Positions 44,511-53,949 of a stretch of DNA of 64,000 nt are shown piece after piece (positions within the stretch are counted from its first letter, which is position 1; the number at the start of each line of letters is the position of its first letter). This stretch comes from Acinetobacter johnsonii CIP 64.6 (GTDB lineage: Bacteria; Pseudomonadota; Gammaproteobacteria; Pseudomonadales; Moraxellaceae). The DNA is taken from NCBI RefSeq assembly GCF_000368045.1, contig NZ_KB849236.1, forward strand, positions 913,731 to 977,730. The letters are read 5' to 3'. The notes beneath the pieces were generated by a model. The model worked only from the letters and a program-made list of their open reading frames with translations, searched no databases and was not told the DNA's origin. The translations under genes were made by a program, and so were the position numbers.

Positions 44511-45326
44511 TTAAAATAAACGCTTAGGCGAATGTTCCGTGTCTAGACTGACCATTTCATGTTCATCTTTTAAGTCTACACCTGAGTAACCGAGTTTCTT
44601 AGAGCCACGCATGAGAGACATTAGCCGTTGTACTGCAACAGGAATGCTTAAACCTGCAGGTCGAACATTTGAAATACAGTTTCGTTTAGCATCCAAAGTG
44701 CCTGAGGCTGCTTTCCATGTATAGTAAATGCCCATACTATCAGGTGAGCTTAGACCAGGCCTTTCACCAATCAGCATCACGAGCATAGTCGCGTATAGAC
44801 ACTCTGCAACTGGATCACCCAAAGCGACTCGGCTTCCAGTAGCAATCACCATCGGTGCAATGCTCCAGTGTTCCGCTTGCAACTGCGGGATAAGGTGCTG
44901 AATAAAAGGCACTGCATTTTCTTCAATCGCCCGTGCAGACAGTCCATCACCAATCACAATACAGACATCATAGTTTTGCGGGTTACTGGCTTTAAAAACC
45001 TCTAAGCCATGTTGTGACGCTGGATTTAACAGGCGACCTAAGTCAGGACGTTTTAAGTATTCTTGCTTATTTTCAGCTTGACTGTGTACCGTCAGACTAT
45101 CCAAACCTAGTGTATTAAAACTCGCAACTAAGTGTTCGACATCTAAAGCTTGATGTACCGCATCTTGCGCTTCCGCATGTGCTAGTTGAAATTTCAGCAG
45201 TTCATGGGTCGGGATGCTACAACCAGCGCGACCAATGGCGATACGAGCATCGGTAAATTTCTTTAAGTTTTCCCAAACATCCTGATGCTGTTCAGATTGA
45301 TAATTTTCTAGAGGAACAAGTGACAT
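44511..45326 (-). CDS. eutC: Ethanolamine ammonia-lyase small subunit
   Basis: 271 residues from ATG 45326, which has a perfect AGGAG ribosome site. The open frame continues upstream into eutB. DARIAIGRAGCSIPTHELLK and VIGDGLSARAIEENAVPFI match EutC. SVDLDT-type late blocks (YSGVDLKDEHEMVSLD) match too. It forms, with EutB, the adenosylcobalamin-dependent lyase that yields acetaldehyde and ammonia. The distance to the eutB stop is 10 bases. Confidence 0.92.
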   Translation of the reverse strand: MSLVPLENYQSEQHQDVWENLKKFTDARIAIGRAGCSIPTHELLKFQLAHAEAQDAVHQALDVEHLVASFNTLGLDSLTVHSQAENKQEYLKRPDLGRLLNPASQHGLEVFKASNPQNYDVCIVIGDGLSARAIEENAVPFIQHLIPQLQAEHWSIAPMVIATGSRVALGDPVAECLYATMLVMLIGERPGLSSPDSMGIYYTWKAASGTLDAKRNCISNVRPAGLSIPVAVQRLMSLMRGSKKLGYSGVDLKDEHEMVSLDTEHSPKRLF

Positions 45327-45336
45327 AAGTTGCTCC

Positions 45337-46722
45337 TTATATATGCAAAAGTTTTTCAAATTGTGGCGGAATATGTTCCGGCCAGATAATGTGCTGCTGC
45401 TGTTGTTTAAAGATGCCTTGTTCAGCCAACCACAGATCAAACTCAGGTGCGGCTTTTAAGCCTAAAAGTTGCCTTAAATACAGCGCATCATGAAATGACG
45501 TGGTTTGATAGTTCAGCATGACGTCATCCGAACCCGGAATGCCCATAATAAAGTTCAAACCTGCTGCACCGAAAAGGGTGAGTAGTACATCCATGTCGTT
45601 TTGATCGGCATCGGCATGGTTGGTATAGCAAATGTCGCAGCCCATAGGTAAGCCTAGGAGCTTGCCACAAAAATGGTCTTCCAAGCCTGCACGGATAATT
45701 TGTTTGCCATTGTATAAATACTCTGGGCCAATAAACCCAACCACAGTATTTACCAGTAGTGGGTTAAATTTACGTGCTACCGCATAGGCACGGACTTCTA
45801 AGGTTTGCTGATCTACGCCGTGATGTGCATTACTAGATAAAGCACTACCTTGACCTGTTTCAAAATACATCACATTTTGTCCCACAGTCCCACGCTTGAG
45901 AGCCAGTGTCGCTTCATAGCCTTCACGTAATAATTCAAGGTTAATGCCGAAACCTTCATTAGCGCGCTGTGTACCTGCAATCGATTGAAACATTAAATCA
46001 ATTGGCACATTTTTCTCAGCCAGTTGAATCCCCGAACTGATATGAGTCAGCACACAAGACTGGGTTGGAATGCGATGCTCTTGAATCACATGATCGAGTA
46101 GTTTGAGCAGTTCCGATAAATTTTGTAGGTTATCGGTTGCAGGATTAATCCCAATGACGGCATCACCATTGCCATACATCAAGCCATCCAAAATACTGGC
46201 CGATATCCCTAAGAGATCATCGGTCGGATGATTCGGTTGTAAACGGGTCGAGAGATGACCTTTCAATCCGATGGTGTTGCGAAATTGGGTGATGACTTCA
46301 CATTTACTCGCAACCAAGATGAGGTCTTGATTGCGCATAATTTTACTCACCGCAGCCACCATTTCAGGGGTTAAACCGAGCGCAAGTTGTTGTAATTTCT
46401 GCGTAGTCGCATCTTCACTGAGTAGCCAGTTACGAAAGTCTCCTACGGTAAAATGTGAAATCGGCGCAAATAAATCACTACGGTGCTCATCGATAATCAG
46501 GCGGGTTATTTCATCCTGTTCATAGTCGATCAACACTTCAGTTAAAAACTGCTTCAATGGAGCATCGGCCAATGCCATTTGTGCGGCAACACGTTCAGTT
46601 GCATTTTCCGCCGCAACACCTGCAAGTTGATCACCTGAGCGCAGCGGGGTTGCTTTTGCCATTAAAGTTTTTAAATCATTAAACACATAGTGCTGATGTC
46701 CAATCAACGTTTTATAAGCCAT
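45337..46722 (-). CDS. eutB: Ethanolamine ammonia-lyase large subunit
   Basis: 461 residues from ATG 46722. This is the catalytic TIM-barrel subunit. Seen are SGDQLAGVAAENATERVAAQ, GDAVIGINPATDNL, YFETGQGSALSSNAHHGVDQ and CDICYTNHADADQNDMDVL, all conserved in EutB. It lies between eat and eutC with 13- and 10-base gaps, so the three form an operon. The reactivating factor EutA and microcompartment shell genes are absent here. Confidence 0.93.
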   Translation of the reverse strand: MAYKTLIGHQHYVFNDLKTLMAKATPLRSGDQLAGVAAENATERVAAQMALADAPLKQFLTEVLIDYEQDEITRLIIDEHRSDLFAPISHFTVGDFRNWLLSEDATTQKLQQLALGLTPEMVAAVSKIMRNQDLILVASKCEVITQFRNTIGLKGHLSTRLQPNHPTDDLLGISASILDGLMYGNGDAVIGINPATDNLQNLSELLKLLDHVIQEHRIPTQSCVLTHISSGIQLAEKNVPIDLMFQSIAGTQRANEGFGINLELLREGYEATLALKRGTVGQNVMYFETGQGSALSSNAHHGVDQQTLEVRAYAVARKFNPLLVNTVVGFIGPEYLYNGKQIIRAGLEDHFCGKLLGLPMGCDICYTNHADADQNDMDVLLTLFGAAGLNFIMGIPGSDDVMLNYQTTSFHDALYLRQLLGLKAAPEFDLWLAEQGIFKQQQQHIIWPEHIPPQFEKLLHI

Positions 46723-46735
46723 GTCATAGGTCCTT

Positions 46736-48181
46736 TTATAAGTCTTTTTCGGCCTTACGAATACTTTCAAACTCTTCTTCAGGTGTTCCTTGAACGAGTC
46801 GATGGCGACTATGGAAAATAAAGTAGGCAATAAAGACCGCATAAATAGCGGCAGCCATAAACCAAACTTTAGGATCTACCACAAAACCAGCAATCACCGC
46901 AATACTGGCTAAAATCAAAGCAATTGATGAGGTGACAATCCCACCTGGGGTTTTATAGGGACGATGTAATTCTGGACGGCTGATGCGCAGTTTAATGTGA
47001 GAAAGCATCATCAAGACATAAGAAATAGTCGCACCAAATACCGCCATCAGGATGAGCAGATCACCTTCACCTGTTAGGGACAATAAAAAACCAATGATGC
47101 CGGGAATAATAATCGCTAAATAGGGCGCTTTGTTTTTATTGGTCAGGGATAACGAGGTTGGTAAATACCCCGCACGTGATAAGGCGAAAATTTGACGTGA
47201 ATAGGCATAGATGATGGAGAAGAAACTCGCAATTAAACCTGCCAGACCGACAAAATTGACAAAACTGCCTAACCAGCTGTTTTGACCATAGACGGCTACC
47301 AGTGCATCAACTAAAGGTGCGCCTGATTCTTTAAGTTGTTCTGCGCCAGCAGCACCAGCACCTAAGAACAGAATAAGTAGGGCAAAAGCGGCCAAAATCA
47401 GCATCGAACCGATCAAACCACGCGGTAAGGACTTAGATGGCTCTTTGGCTTCTTCTGCTGCCAGTGGTACACCTTCTACCGCTAAAAAGAACCAAATCGC
47501 ATAGGGTACTGCCGCCCAAATACCGATATAACCCATCGGTAGGAAGTTACTTGCACCGATATTTTCAGTCGGTGCAATGTTAAATAAGTTGGCGCTGTTA
47601 AAATGTGGTGCCATTGCGATGATAAAGACAAAAAGAGCTACGGCTGCAATGGCGGTAATGACAAACATGATCTTGAGGGCTTCACCTGCACCTTTAAGAT
47701 GAATACCCATAAAAACCAGATAGCAGATGAGATAAATGATCCATCCACCGACACCAAATAAGGACTCGCAGTAGGCACCAATAAAGCATGCGATGGCTGC
47801 AGGGGCGATGGCATATTCAATTAGAATCGCCGTGCCGGTGAGATAGCCACCAAATGGGCCAAATGCGGTACGCGCAAAGCTATAGCCACCTCCCGCAGTG
47901 GGTAGCATGGTGGCCATTTCAGACATCGACAGGCACATGCATAAGTACATGATGGCTACGACAACCGTTGCGATAAACATACCGCCCCAGCCACCTTGAG
48001 CAAGACCGAAGTTCCAGCCAGCAAAGTCGCCTGAAATGACATAAGCCACGCCTAAACCAACTAATAATAGCCAGCCTACAGCACCTTGTTTCAGTTGCCT
48101 TTTTTCAAAATAGTCATCAGATGTACTTACGGTTGAGGTAGAGAGTGGAGTCGTTGAGCTGTTAATGGGAGAATCGGTCAT
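46736..48181 (-). CDS. eat: Ethanolamine permease (APC superfamily)
   Basis: 481 residues from ATG 48181, chosen over an ATG four codons upstream because GGAG precedes it at the right distance. About 12 hydrophobic segments. GVAYVISGDFAGWNFGLAQG and AVEGVPLAAEEAKEPSKSLP are characteristic of ethanolamine permeases of the amino acid-polyamine-organocation family. First gene of the eat-eutB-eutC operon. Confidence 0.9.
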   Translation of the reverse strand: MTDSPINSSTTPLSTSTVSTSDDYFEKRQLKQGAVGWLLLVGLGVAYVISGDFAGWNFGLAQGGWGGMFIATVVVAIMYLCMCLSMSEMATMLPTAGGGYSFARTAFGPFGGYLTGTAILIEYAIAPAAIACFIGAYCESLFGVGGWIIYLICYLVFMGIHLKGAGEALKIMFVITAIAAVALFVFIIAMAPHFNSANLFNIAPTENIGASNFLPMGYIGIWAAVPYAIWFFLAVEGVPLAAEEAKEPSKSLPRGLIGSMLILAAFALLILFLGAGAAGAEQLKESGAPLVDALVAVYGQNSWLGSFVNFVGLAGLIASFFSIIYAYSRQIFALSRAGYLPTSLSLTNKNKAPYLAIIIPGIIGFLLSLTGEGDLLILMAVFGATISYVLMMLSHIKLRISRPELHRPYKTPGGIVTSSIALILASIAVIAGFVVDPKVWFMAAAIYAVFIAYFIFHSRHRLVQGTPEEEFESIRKAEKDL

Positions 48182-48304
48182 GTGAAGCTCCATATCTTGA
48201 GTTTTTATAGATGGCTTGATGGATGCAATATTTATGCAATTTCAGTACCAAGCGATTAGACGTCCTGTCTAATGTTTATATGACACAGTTTTGAATTATT
48301 GTTT

Positions 48305-48353
48305 TGATGGTTGATGGTTGATGGTTGATGGTTGATGGTTGATGGTTGATGGT
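48305..48353 (+). repeat. Seven perfect copies of a 7-bp tandem repeat
   Basis: TGATGGT repeats seven times without error in the 239-base gap upstream of eat, about 125 bases before its start codon. The unit is not a multiple of three and lies outside genes. Copy number change would alter the spacing of promoter elements of the eat operon, or be neutral. Confidence 0.95.
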
Positions 48354-48420
48354 GAGAGAGTGTTCAGGGTAACGAATTACCCTAAACACATAGAGAACAG
48401 AATACGAATAAGCTAAGTGC

Positions 48421-49932
48421 TTAGAAGAAGCCCATAGGCTTGGTTGCATAGCTCACAAGTAGGTTTTTAGTTTGTTGGTAATGATCAAGCATCATTTTAT
48501 GGTTTTCACGACCAATCCCTGACTTTTTATAACCACCGAAAGCGGCATGTGCAGGGTAGATGTGGTAACAGTTGGTCCAAACTCGACCCGCTTGAATTGC
48601 ACGACCTGCACGGTAAGAAGTATGTGCTGAACGTGACCATACACCAGCGCCTAAACCATAAATAGTGTCGTTGGCAATTTTAATGGCATCGTCAAAGTCT
48701 TTAAATGTTGCCACTGAAAGTACAGGCCCAAAAATTTCTTCTTGGAAAATTTTCATGTCATTGGTGCCTTTGAAAATGGTTGGTTCAATATAGAAACCAG
48801 AACCCACTTCATTACGCTCACTACCACCTGTCAGTACTTGTGCACCTTCACCACGACCTGTTGCGATACAACCCAAGATTTTCTCTTGTTGTTCCAGTGA
48901 AGCTTGCGCACCAATCATCGTTTCTGTATCGAGCGGGTGACCCGTTTTAATGCGTTTCACACGTTCAACTGCCATTTCAAGGAATTTATCTGCGATACTT
49001 TCTTGAACTAAAGCGCGTGATGGACAGGTACAGATTTCACCTTGGTTAAGTGCGAACATGGCAAAACCTTCAAGGGCTTTGTCTAAGAACTCATCGTCTT
49101 GATCCATAATGTCTTCAAAGAAGATGTTTGGAGACTTACCACCTAATTCCAAAGTCACAGGAATTACGTTTTCAGTGGCATATTGCATGATCATTTGACC
49201 CACAGCAGTAGAGCCAGTGAATGCAATTTTAGCAATACGTGGATTGGTTGCGAGTGGACGACCCACTTCAACACCATAACCGTTGACGATGTTTAAAATA
49301 CCGGGTGGGAGTAAGTCTTGAATGAGTTCAATTAAAACCAAAATACTCGCAGGTGTCTGTTCAGCAGGTTTTAAAACAATACAGTTACCTGCAGCAAGTG
49401 CTGGAGCAATTTTCCATGTTGCCATCAAAATTGGGAAGTTCCATGGAATAATTTGTCCTACCACGCCCAAGGGTTCGTGGAAGTGATAGGCAATGGTATC
49501 TTCATCAATTTCAGAAATACCACCTTCTTGCGCACGGATACAACCTGCGAAATAGCGGAAATGGTCAATGGCTAAAGGAATGTCCGCTGCGAGCGTTTCA
49601 CGAATCGGTTTACCGTTGTCCCATGTTTCAGCCACAGCCAATTTTTCTAGATTTTGTTCTAGACGATCTGCAATTTTAAGGAGTAAATTTGAACGTGTAG
49701 TTGGAGAAGATTTGTTCCATTGTTCTTTGGCGTTATGCGCAGCATCAAGTGCAAGCTCGATGTCTTCTACAGATGAGCGAGGGACTTTTGTAAAAACTTT
49801 ACCGTCGACAGGAGAGATATTTTCAAAGTATTCACCTTTTACTGGAGCAACCCACTTGCCACCAATAAAGTTGTCATACTGTGCTTTAAATTCTACTTTA
49901 GAACCAGATTGGTTAGGGTCTACATAGCGCAT
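48421..49932 (-). CDS. exaC: NAD-dependent aldehyde dehydrogenase, ExaC/AcoD type
   Basis: 503 residues. It oxidises acetaldehyde to acetate. The catalytic Cys is in NQGEICTCPSRALVQ and the general base in VTLELGGKSPNIFFED. GFAMFALNQGE and the long C-terminal VWTNCYHIYPAHAAFGGYKK are typical of the ExaC/AcoD subgroup. It is upstream of eat on the same strand, with the heptamer repeat between. It probably serves both ethanolamine and ethanol breakdown. Confidence 0.9.
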   Translation of the reverse strand: MRYVDPNQSGSKVEFKAQYDNFIGGKWVAPVKGEYFENISPVDGKVFTKVPRSSVEDIELALDAAHNAKEQWNKSSPTTRSNLLLKIADRLEQNLEKLAVAETWDNGKPIRETLAADIPLAIDHFRYFAGCIRAQEGGISEIDEDTIAYHFHEPLGVVGQIIPWNFPILMATWKIAPALAAGNCIVLKPAEQTPASILVLIELIQDLLPPGILNIVNGYGVEVGRPLATNPRIAKIAFTGSTAVGQMIMQYATENVIPVTLELGGKSPNIFFEDIMDQDDEFLDKALEGFAMFALNQGEICTCPSRALVQESIADKFLEMAVERVKRIKTGHPLDTETMIGAQASLEQQEKILGCIATGRGEGAQVLTGGSERNEVGSGFYIEPTIFKGTNDMKIFQEEIFGPVLSVATFKDFDDAIKIANDTIYGLGAGVWSRSAHTSYRAGRAIQAGRVWTNCYHIYPAHAAFGGYKKSGIGRENHKMMLDHYQQTKNLLVSYATKPMGFF

Positions 49933-50130
49933 ATTGAAGTTCCTTTGCTTATTGATTTTTTAAAAGCATCTACAGCTTTGGTATAAGGTACATCTGTACA
50001 ATATTTAAGTAGCATAACTAATATAAGGTTGGAAAAAGGTTGGAAGGAAGGAGGTTTACAAGGCTTTGACAAATGTTTACAACCAAGTAATACAGTGGAC
50101 GTATATCAGGAATTGTTTTGAGAATAAGGA

Positions 50131-51306
50131 ATGATGGCAATGCAACATTTAATACAGAAAAGACAAGAAATAGAAAAGCTTAGAACCAGTAGTAGTATTT
50201 CGACGGTACAAGCTGAACAATTGGGAAAAAGTATTGCAAGTTCATGGCAGCGCTCTAACTCCGCAGAAATTCCAAAAGATCGCTTTGCTGCGCCCATTTC
50301 TGAAGGTTCTATGTCACAAGGTTCAGCGCTACAACATGCTTTGAGTTACTGTGCAGATGAACTGAGACATATTGCACAGCAGTCTTCGATGGTGGTCGCT
50401 GTAGGCGATATTGGTAGTACCATTATTTGGAGTGCGTCCAGCAGACAAATGCGTAATGCGGCAGAAAGTGTACATTTTGTTGAAGGCGGGCAGTGGCGAG
50501 AGGAATTGGTGGGGACCAATGCATTGGCCTTGTCCTTAAAAACTCAACAGTCCAGTTGTGTCTTTTCAAATGAACACTATATGAGTTCCATTCATGATTG
50601 GGTTTGTTATGCTGCACCAATCATTGACCCTTACTCAAAACACGTCCTTGGGGTGATTGATTTATCCACCACATGGAAAAATCATAATAGCCTTGGTCTA
50701 CTCGCAGCAGAGCGCTGTGCATCTATCATCCAAACGGCACTCTTAGAATATCAGCGCCAACAATTATATATCCGTGCTTTTGGTGTACCACAAGTACATT
50801 TTAATGGCAAAGTGATGGTACTCACACCGCGACAAATTGAAATTTTGACCATCTTGGCGCTGTGCCCACAGGGCATGACTTTAGACACTTTGCATCAGGC
50901 TTTATATGGTGAGCGCAAGGTGAGTGTGGGAACACTTAAGGCTGAAATGTCACAATTGCGTGACTTGCTCGGTGGAATGTTGGGATCTCGTCCCTATCGA
51001 ATTTTGGCGCATATTGAGGCTGATTTTTTACAAGCTGAGCAGGCCTTAGATGCTGCCTATATCGAGACTGCATTGAAGCTGTGTTCAGGGGTTTTACTGC
51101 CTAAAACAGAAAGTCCATTTCTATGTGCATGGCGTGACTGCTTGGAGTCACGTTTAAGCAGTGCGATTTTTAAAGCCAATGAAACTGATATGTTGTTTAA
51201 ACATGTCGCACGTTACCCAGAGGCGATTGATGCTGTTGAGCGACTCATTGAGCTGACACCGGATGGACATCCTGCGCATCAGCTACTTGAGAAATATAAA
51301 ATTTAA
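50131..51306 (+). CDS. GAF-domain transcriptional regulator, no sigma-54 domain
   Basis: 391 residues. The N-terminal part is like AcoR-type activators (LGKSIASSWQRSNSAEIPKD, then a GAF domain around WREELVGTNALALSL and VCYAAPIIDPYSKHVLGVID). Instead of a central AAA+ domain and Fis helix, it ends in a winged-helix segment (VMVLTPRQIEILTILALCPQ, then VSVGTLKAEMSQLRDLLGG) and a helical tail. It is divergent from exaC with a 198-base gap, so it most likely controls ethanol/acetaldehyde catabolism on the minus strand. Confidence 0.8.
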   Translation: MMAMQHLIQKRQEIEKLRTSSSISTVQAEQLGKSIASSWQRSNSAEIPKDRFAAPISEGSMSQGSALQHALSYCADELRHIAQQSSMVVAVGDIGSTIIWSASSRQMRNAAESVHFVEGGQWREELVGTNALALSLKTQQSSCVFSNEHYMSSIHDWVCYAAPIIDPYSKHVLGVIDLSTTWKNHNSLGLLAAERCASIIQTALLEYQRQQLYIRAFGVPQVHFNGKVMVLTPRQIEILTILALCPQGMTLDTLHQALYGERKVSVGTLKAEMSQLRDLLGGMLGSRPYRILAHIEADFLQAEQALDAAYIETALKLCSGVLLPKTESPFLCAWRDCLESRLSSAIFKANETDMLFKHVARYPEAIDAVERLIELTPDGHPAHQLLEKYKI

Positions 51307-51334
51307 AAATTATGAATTGTGTTGGACGGGTGTA

Positions 51335-52306
51335 TTACGTTAATTTTTGCTCGAGCCACTGGAACAGCTCAGCATAGACTTCGGCACGAACTTCAGGTGC
51401 GGAGAGGACTAAGTCGTGTAAACCATTTTGAATGGTCACGACACTGACGTCACCTTGTAAATTTTTGGCCTGCTTTTCAATGTCTTTAACATCTAAAATC
51501 ACATCACTGGTTTGAGCGGCTGCGCCCCATTTCTTCGGGTTGAGCGTTTGATGTGAATGCATAATGAGTGCAGGAACAGAGAGCTTTAAACCACCGCGAT
51601 GAATTTCTTTCTGTGCTTCATGGATTGCACGTACAAAGCTGATCCGAACCATAGAATAGCTTGGTTGTTTCCACTCCAAATCAAAGTTCCATTCACCATG
51701 CTCGTTTTGATGTAGGCTCGGTACATACCATTTATTCAGTTCACTTGGAAACTTGAGGTCAGGAAAATGCTTTGCGAGTTGACTGAGCTGCGGCACGCCA
51801 AGTTTGCGCTTAATGGGATGCATATTAAAATCATAAAAAGGGCTATTGGCCCAAAGTGCTTTGATCAGCGGATGCTTAGGGTTGTGTGCAGCGTATAAAG
51901 TCGTGATTAAGCCACCGGTAGAGTGTCCTGCAAGCAGCACCGCAGTATGGCCTTCATTGCCAATGATCTCTAAGGCTTGGGTAATCTCAGCATCATATTC
52001 ACTGAGATCACGGACGTTATAATATTTTTGATGGCTCAAGTGAGAACGACCATATTTTCTTAAATCGAGCGCATAAAAATCATAACCATGCTGATTAAAT
52101 TGTTCAGCCATTTCGGTTTGGAAAAAGTAGTCAATAAAACCATGGATATACAGCACAGCTTTTTGAGTATTTTGCGGTGCTTTTTTGCGTACGAGGGTTG
52201 CGCATACAGCACCTTCATAATCGTCTGGAAAACTGAGTTTTAATTGTTCATAGCCTTCACCGAGGACATCAGTTGTATACGCAGGATGAGTCTGAGTTGC
52301 TGACAT
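51335..52306 (-). CDS. Alpha/beta hydrolase (Hydrolase_4 type)
   Basis: 323 residues. The nucleophile elbow is LLAGHSTGGLIT. The oxyanion region is in VLYIHGFIDYFFQTEMAE, and a catalytic His is likely in NGLHDLVLSAPEVRAE. It resembles lysophospholipase/monoglyceride lipase-like serine hydrolases. No signal peptide. The substrate is unknown. It sits between the regulator and the alcohol dehydrogenase on the same strand as the latter, but separated from it by a strong terminator-like structure. Confidence 0.85.
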   Translation of the reverse strand: MSATQTHPAYTTDVLGEGYEQLKLSFPDDYEGAVCATLVRKKAPQNTQKAVLYIHGFIDYFFQTEMAEQFNQHGYDFYALDLRKYGRSHLSHQKYYNVRDLSEYDAEITQALEIIGNEGHTAVLLAGHSTGGLITTLYAAHNPKHPLIKALWANSPFYDFNMHPIKRKLGVPQLSQLAKHFPDLKFPSELNKWYVPSLHQNEHGEWNFDLEWKQPSYSMVRISFVRAIHEAQKEIHRGGLKLSVPALIMHSHQTLNPKKWGAAAQTSDVILDVKDIEKQAKNLQGDVSVVTIQNGLHDLVLSAPEVRAEVYAELFQWLEQKLT

Positions 52307-52378
52307 AATTTGCTCTGGTTGTTATTGTCATGAGTTTTCTTATCCTTGATGAAGTGCAAAACTTTGTCAACCACAAAT

Positions 52379-52470
52379 AAAAAAAGACAATTTAAGTGCA
52401 CAGGTAAGCAAGGATTAGGCTTACCTGAATGAAACAGTATGGACGTCTGTTTCATTCCACTTAAATTGTC
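52379..52470 (-). terminator. Branched, three-stem terminator after the alcohol dehydrogenase gene
   Basis: An outer perfect 13-pair stem GACAATTTAAGTG/CACTTAAATTGTC (52386-52398 with 52458-52470) encloses two adjacent perfect hairpins. These are CAGGTAAGC/GCTTACCTG (52401-52409 with 52419-52427) and AATGAAACAG/CTGTTTCATT (52428-52437 with 52447-52456), each with a nine-base loop. On the minus strand the outer stem is followed directly by seven T (52379-52385). The RNA would form a three-way junction and should terminate the dehydrogenase transcript. Such an elaborate form is unusual for a simple terminator. Confidence 0.8.
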
Positions 52471-52498
52471 AAAGCAAACTAAAAGTTAAGGAGAGAAC

Positions 52499-53710
52499 TT
52501 AGACCGCTGCTTTAAAATCGACCACTGAAGTACCTGATTTGAGTGCAGCTTTGAAGATGTCGACCACTTGAGCATGGTTTGCTTTACGTGGGTTCGTCAG
52601 CATGCAGGCATCTTTTTGCGCATTTTCAGACATAACACCCAAATCTTGCTCTTTCACACCAAGTTCAGATAAGCTCGATGGAATACCAATCGATGCAGAT
52701 AGTTCACGAATTGCGTCAATGGCAGCATATCCAGCTTCTGTCACAGTTAAACCTGTGATGTTAACTCCCATCAGTTCAGCAATTCGTGCATAACGGTCAG
52801 GGCAGGCAATTAAATTGAACTCACAGACGTGTGGAAGTAGGACTGCATTACATACGCCGTGAGGTAGGTTATAGAAGCCACCGAGTTGGTGAGCCATCGC
52901 ATGGACATAACCTAGAGATGCATTGTTAAATGCCATACCTGCTAAATATTGTGCATAACTCATGGCATCACGCGCTTCTAAGTTTTCACCGTTCGCAACG
53001 GCTGGACTTAACCATTCGCTAATCATTGAAATAGCTTTTTCAGCACAGGCATCAGTGATTGGGTTTGCGGCTGTTGAAACATAAGCTTCTACTGCATGGG
53101 TTAAAGCATCCATACCTGTTGCTGCTGTTAAGCTTGCAGGTTTTGCAATCATCAGTTTAGGGTCATCAATTGCAATTAGTGGAGTGCAGCGCCAGTCTAC
53201 AATTGCCATTTTTACATGGGTATCTGTATTGGTAATAATACAGAAGCGTGTCATTTCTGACGCTGTACCTGCCGTGGTGTTGATGGCAATAAGAGGGGTC
53301 ATTGGAACCGTACTTTTATCGATCCCTTCGTAGTCACGAATATGACCACCACCCGCAGTCACGAGTCCAATACCTTTAGCGCAGTCATGGGAAGAACCAC
53401 CACCTAAGGACACAATAAAGTCACAACCTTGTTCGTTATACGCAGTCACGCCGTTGTGGACATTGATGTCAGTTGGGTTCGGTTCTGCACCTGGGAAGAT
53501 GTGGCTATCAACACCTGCATCTTTGAGATATCCTGCAATGGTGTCGGCTACGCCAAATTTAAATAAACCTGCGTCGGTTACAATCAGTGCTTTCTTTGCA
53601 CCGAGGTTTTGTGCTTTACCACCAATTTCTTTGGCACAGCCTGGGCCAAAAAGTGAAACACAAGGGATATAAAAACCGTTCGTTTGATCTGCAATATTTT
53701 TAAAAGCCAT
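52499..53710 (-). CDS. Iron-containing alcohol dehydrogenase (group III)
   Basis: 403 residues from ATG 53710, which has the ribosome site AAGGAA; an ATG 15 codons upstream lacks one. The coenzyme motif FIVSLGGGSSHDCAKGIG is present. The iron ligands are in the Asp of TGMDALTHAVEAY and the His residues of YVHAMAHQLGGFYNLPHGVC. It interconverts primary alcohols such as ethanol and aldehydes with NAD. With ExaC it would form an ethanol to acetate route. A strong branched terminator follows. Confidence 0.9.
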   Translation of the reverse strand: MAFKNIADQTNGFYIPCVSLFGPGCAKEIGGKAQNLGAKKALIVTDAGLFKFGVADTIAGYLKDAGVDSHIFPGAEPNPTDINVHNGVTAYNEQGCDFIVSLGGGSSHDCAKGIGLVTAGGGHIRDYEGIDKSTVPMTPLIAINTTAGTASEMTRFCIITNTDTHVKMAIVDWRCTPLIAIDDPKLMIAKPASLTAATGMDALTHAVEAYVSTAANPITDACAEKAISMISEWLSPAVANGENLEARDAMSYAQYLAGMAFNNASLGYVHAMAHQLGGFYNLPHGVCNAVLLPHVCEFNLIACPDRYARIAELMGVNITGLTVTEAGYAAIDAIRELSASIGIPSSLSELGVKEQDLGVMSENAQKDACMLTNPRKANHAQVVDIFKAALKSGTSVVDFKAAV

Positions 53711-53949
53711 GGTGCGATTCCTTCTACCATTATTTATGTTGTTATCGGTGCTCATTACCGTTTTTAGAGTATCGAATGATTCAAAAAACTTGTGTACCTA
53801 CCAAATACCTACCATGAGTAAGGGAATGAGGAAAAATGGCTTCACCGAACAAAATGGCTATCGATAAAAGGCATAGCCTGTGGTTCAGGATTTGTTTATA
53901 TTGGTTTTGAAGTTGTGGTGAAAATAGCCAAATTCAAAGAGGAAAAGCC

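Noticed and set aside
48305..48353. CRISPR-like array
   Set aside because: The repeats are 7 bp with no spacers and no cas genes, so it is a simple tandem repeat.
52379..52470. tRNA-like gene in the branched structure
   Set aside because: Stem lengths (13, 9 and 10) and the missing TPsiC/anticodon features rule out a tRNA, and a T run follows the outer stem.
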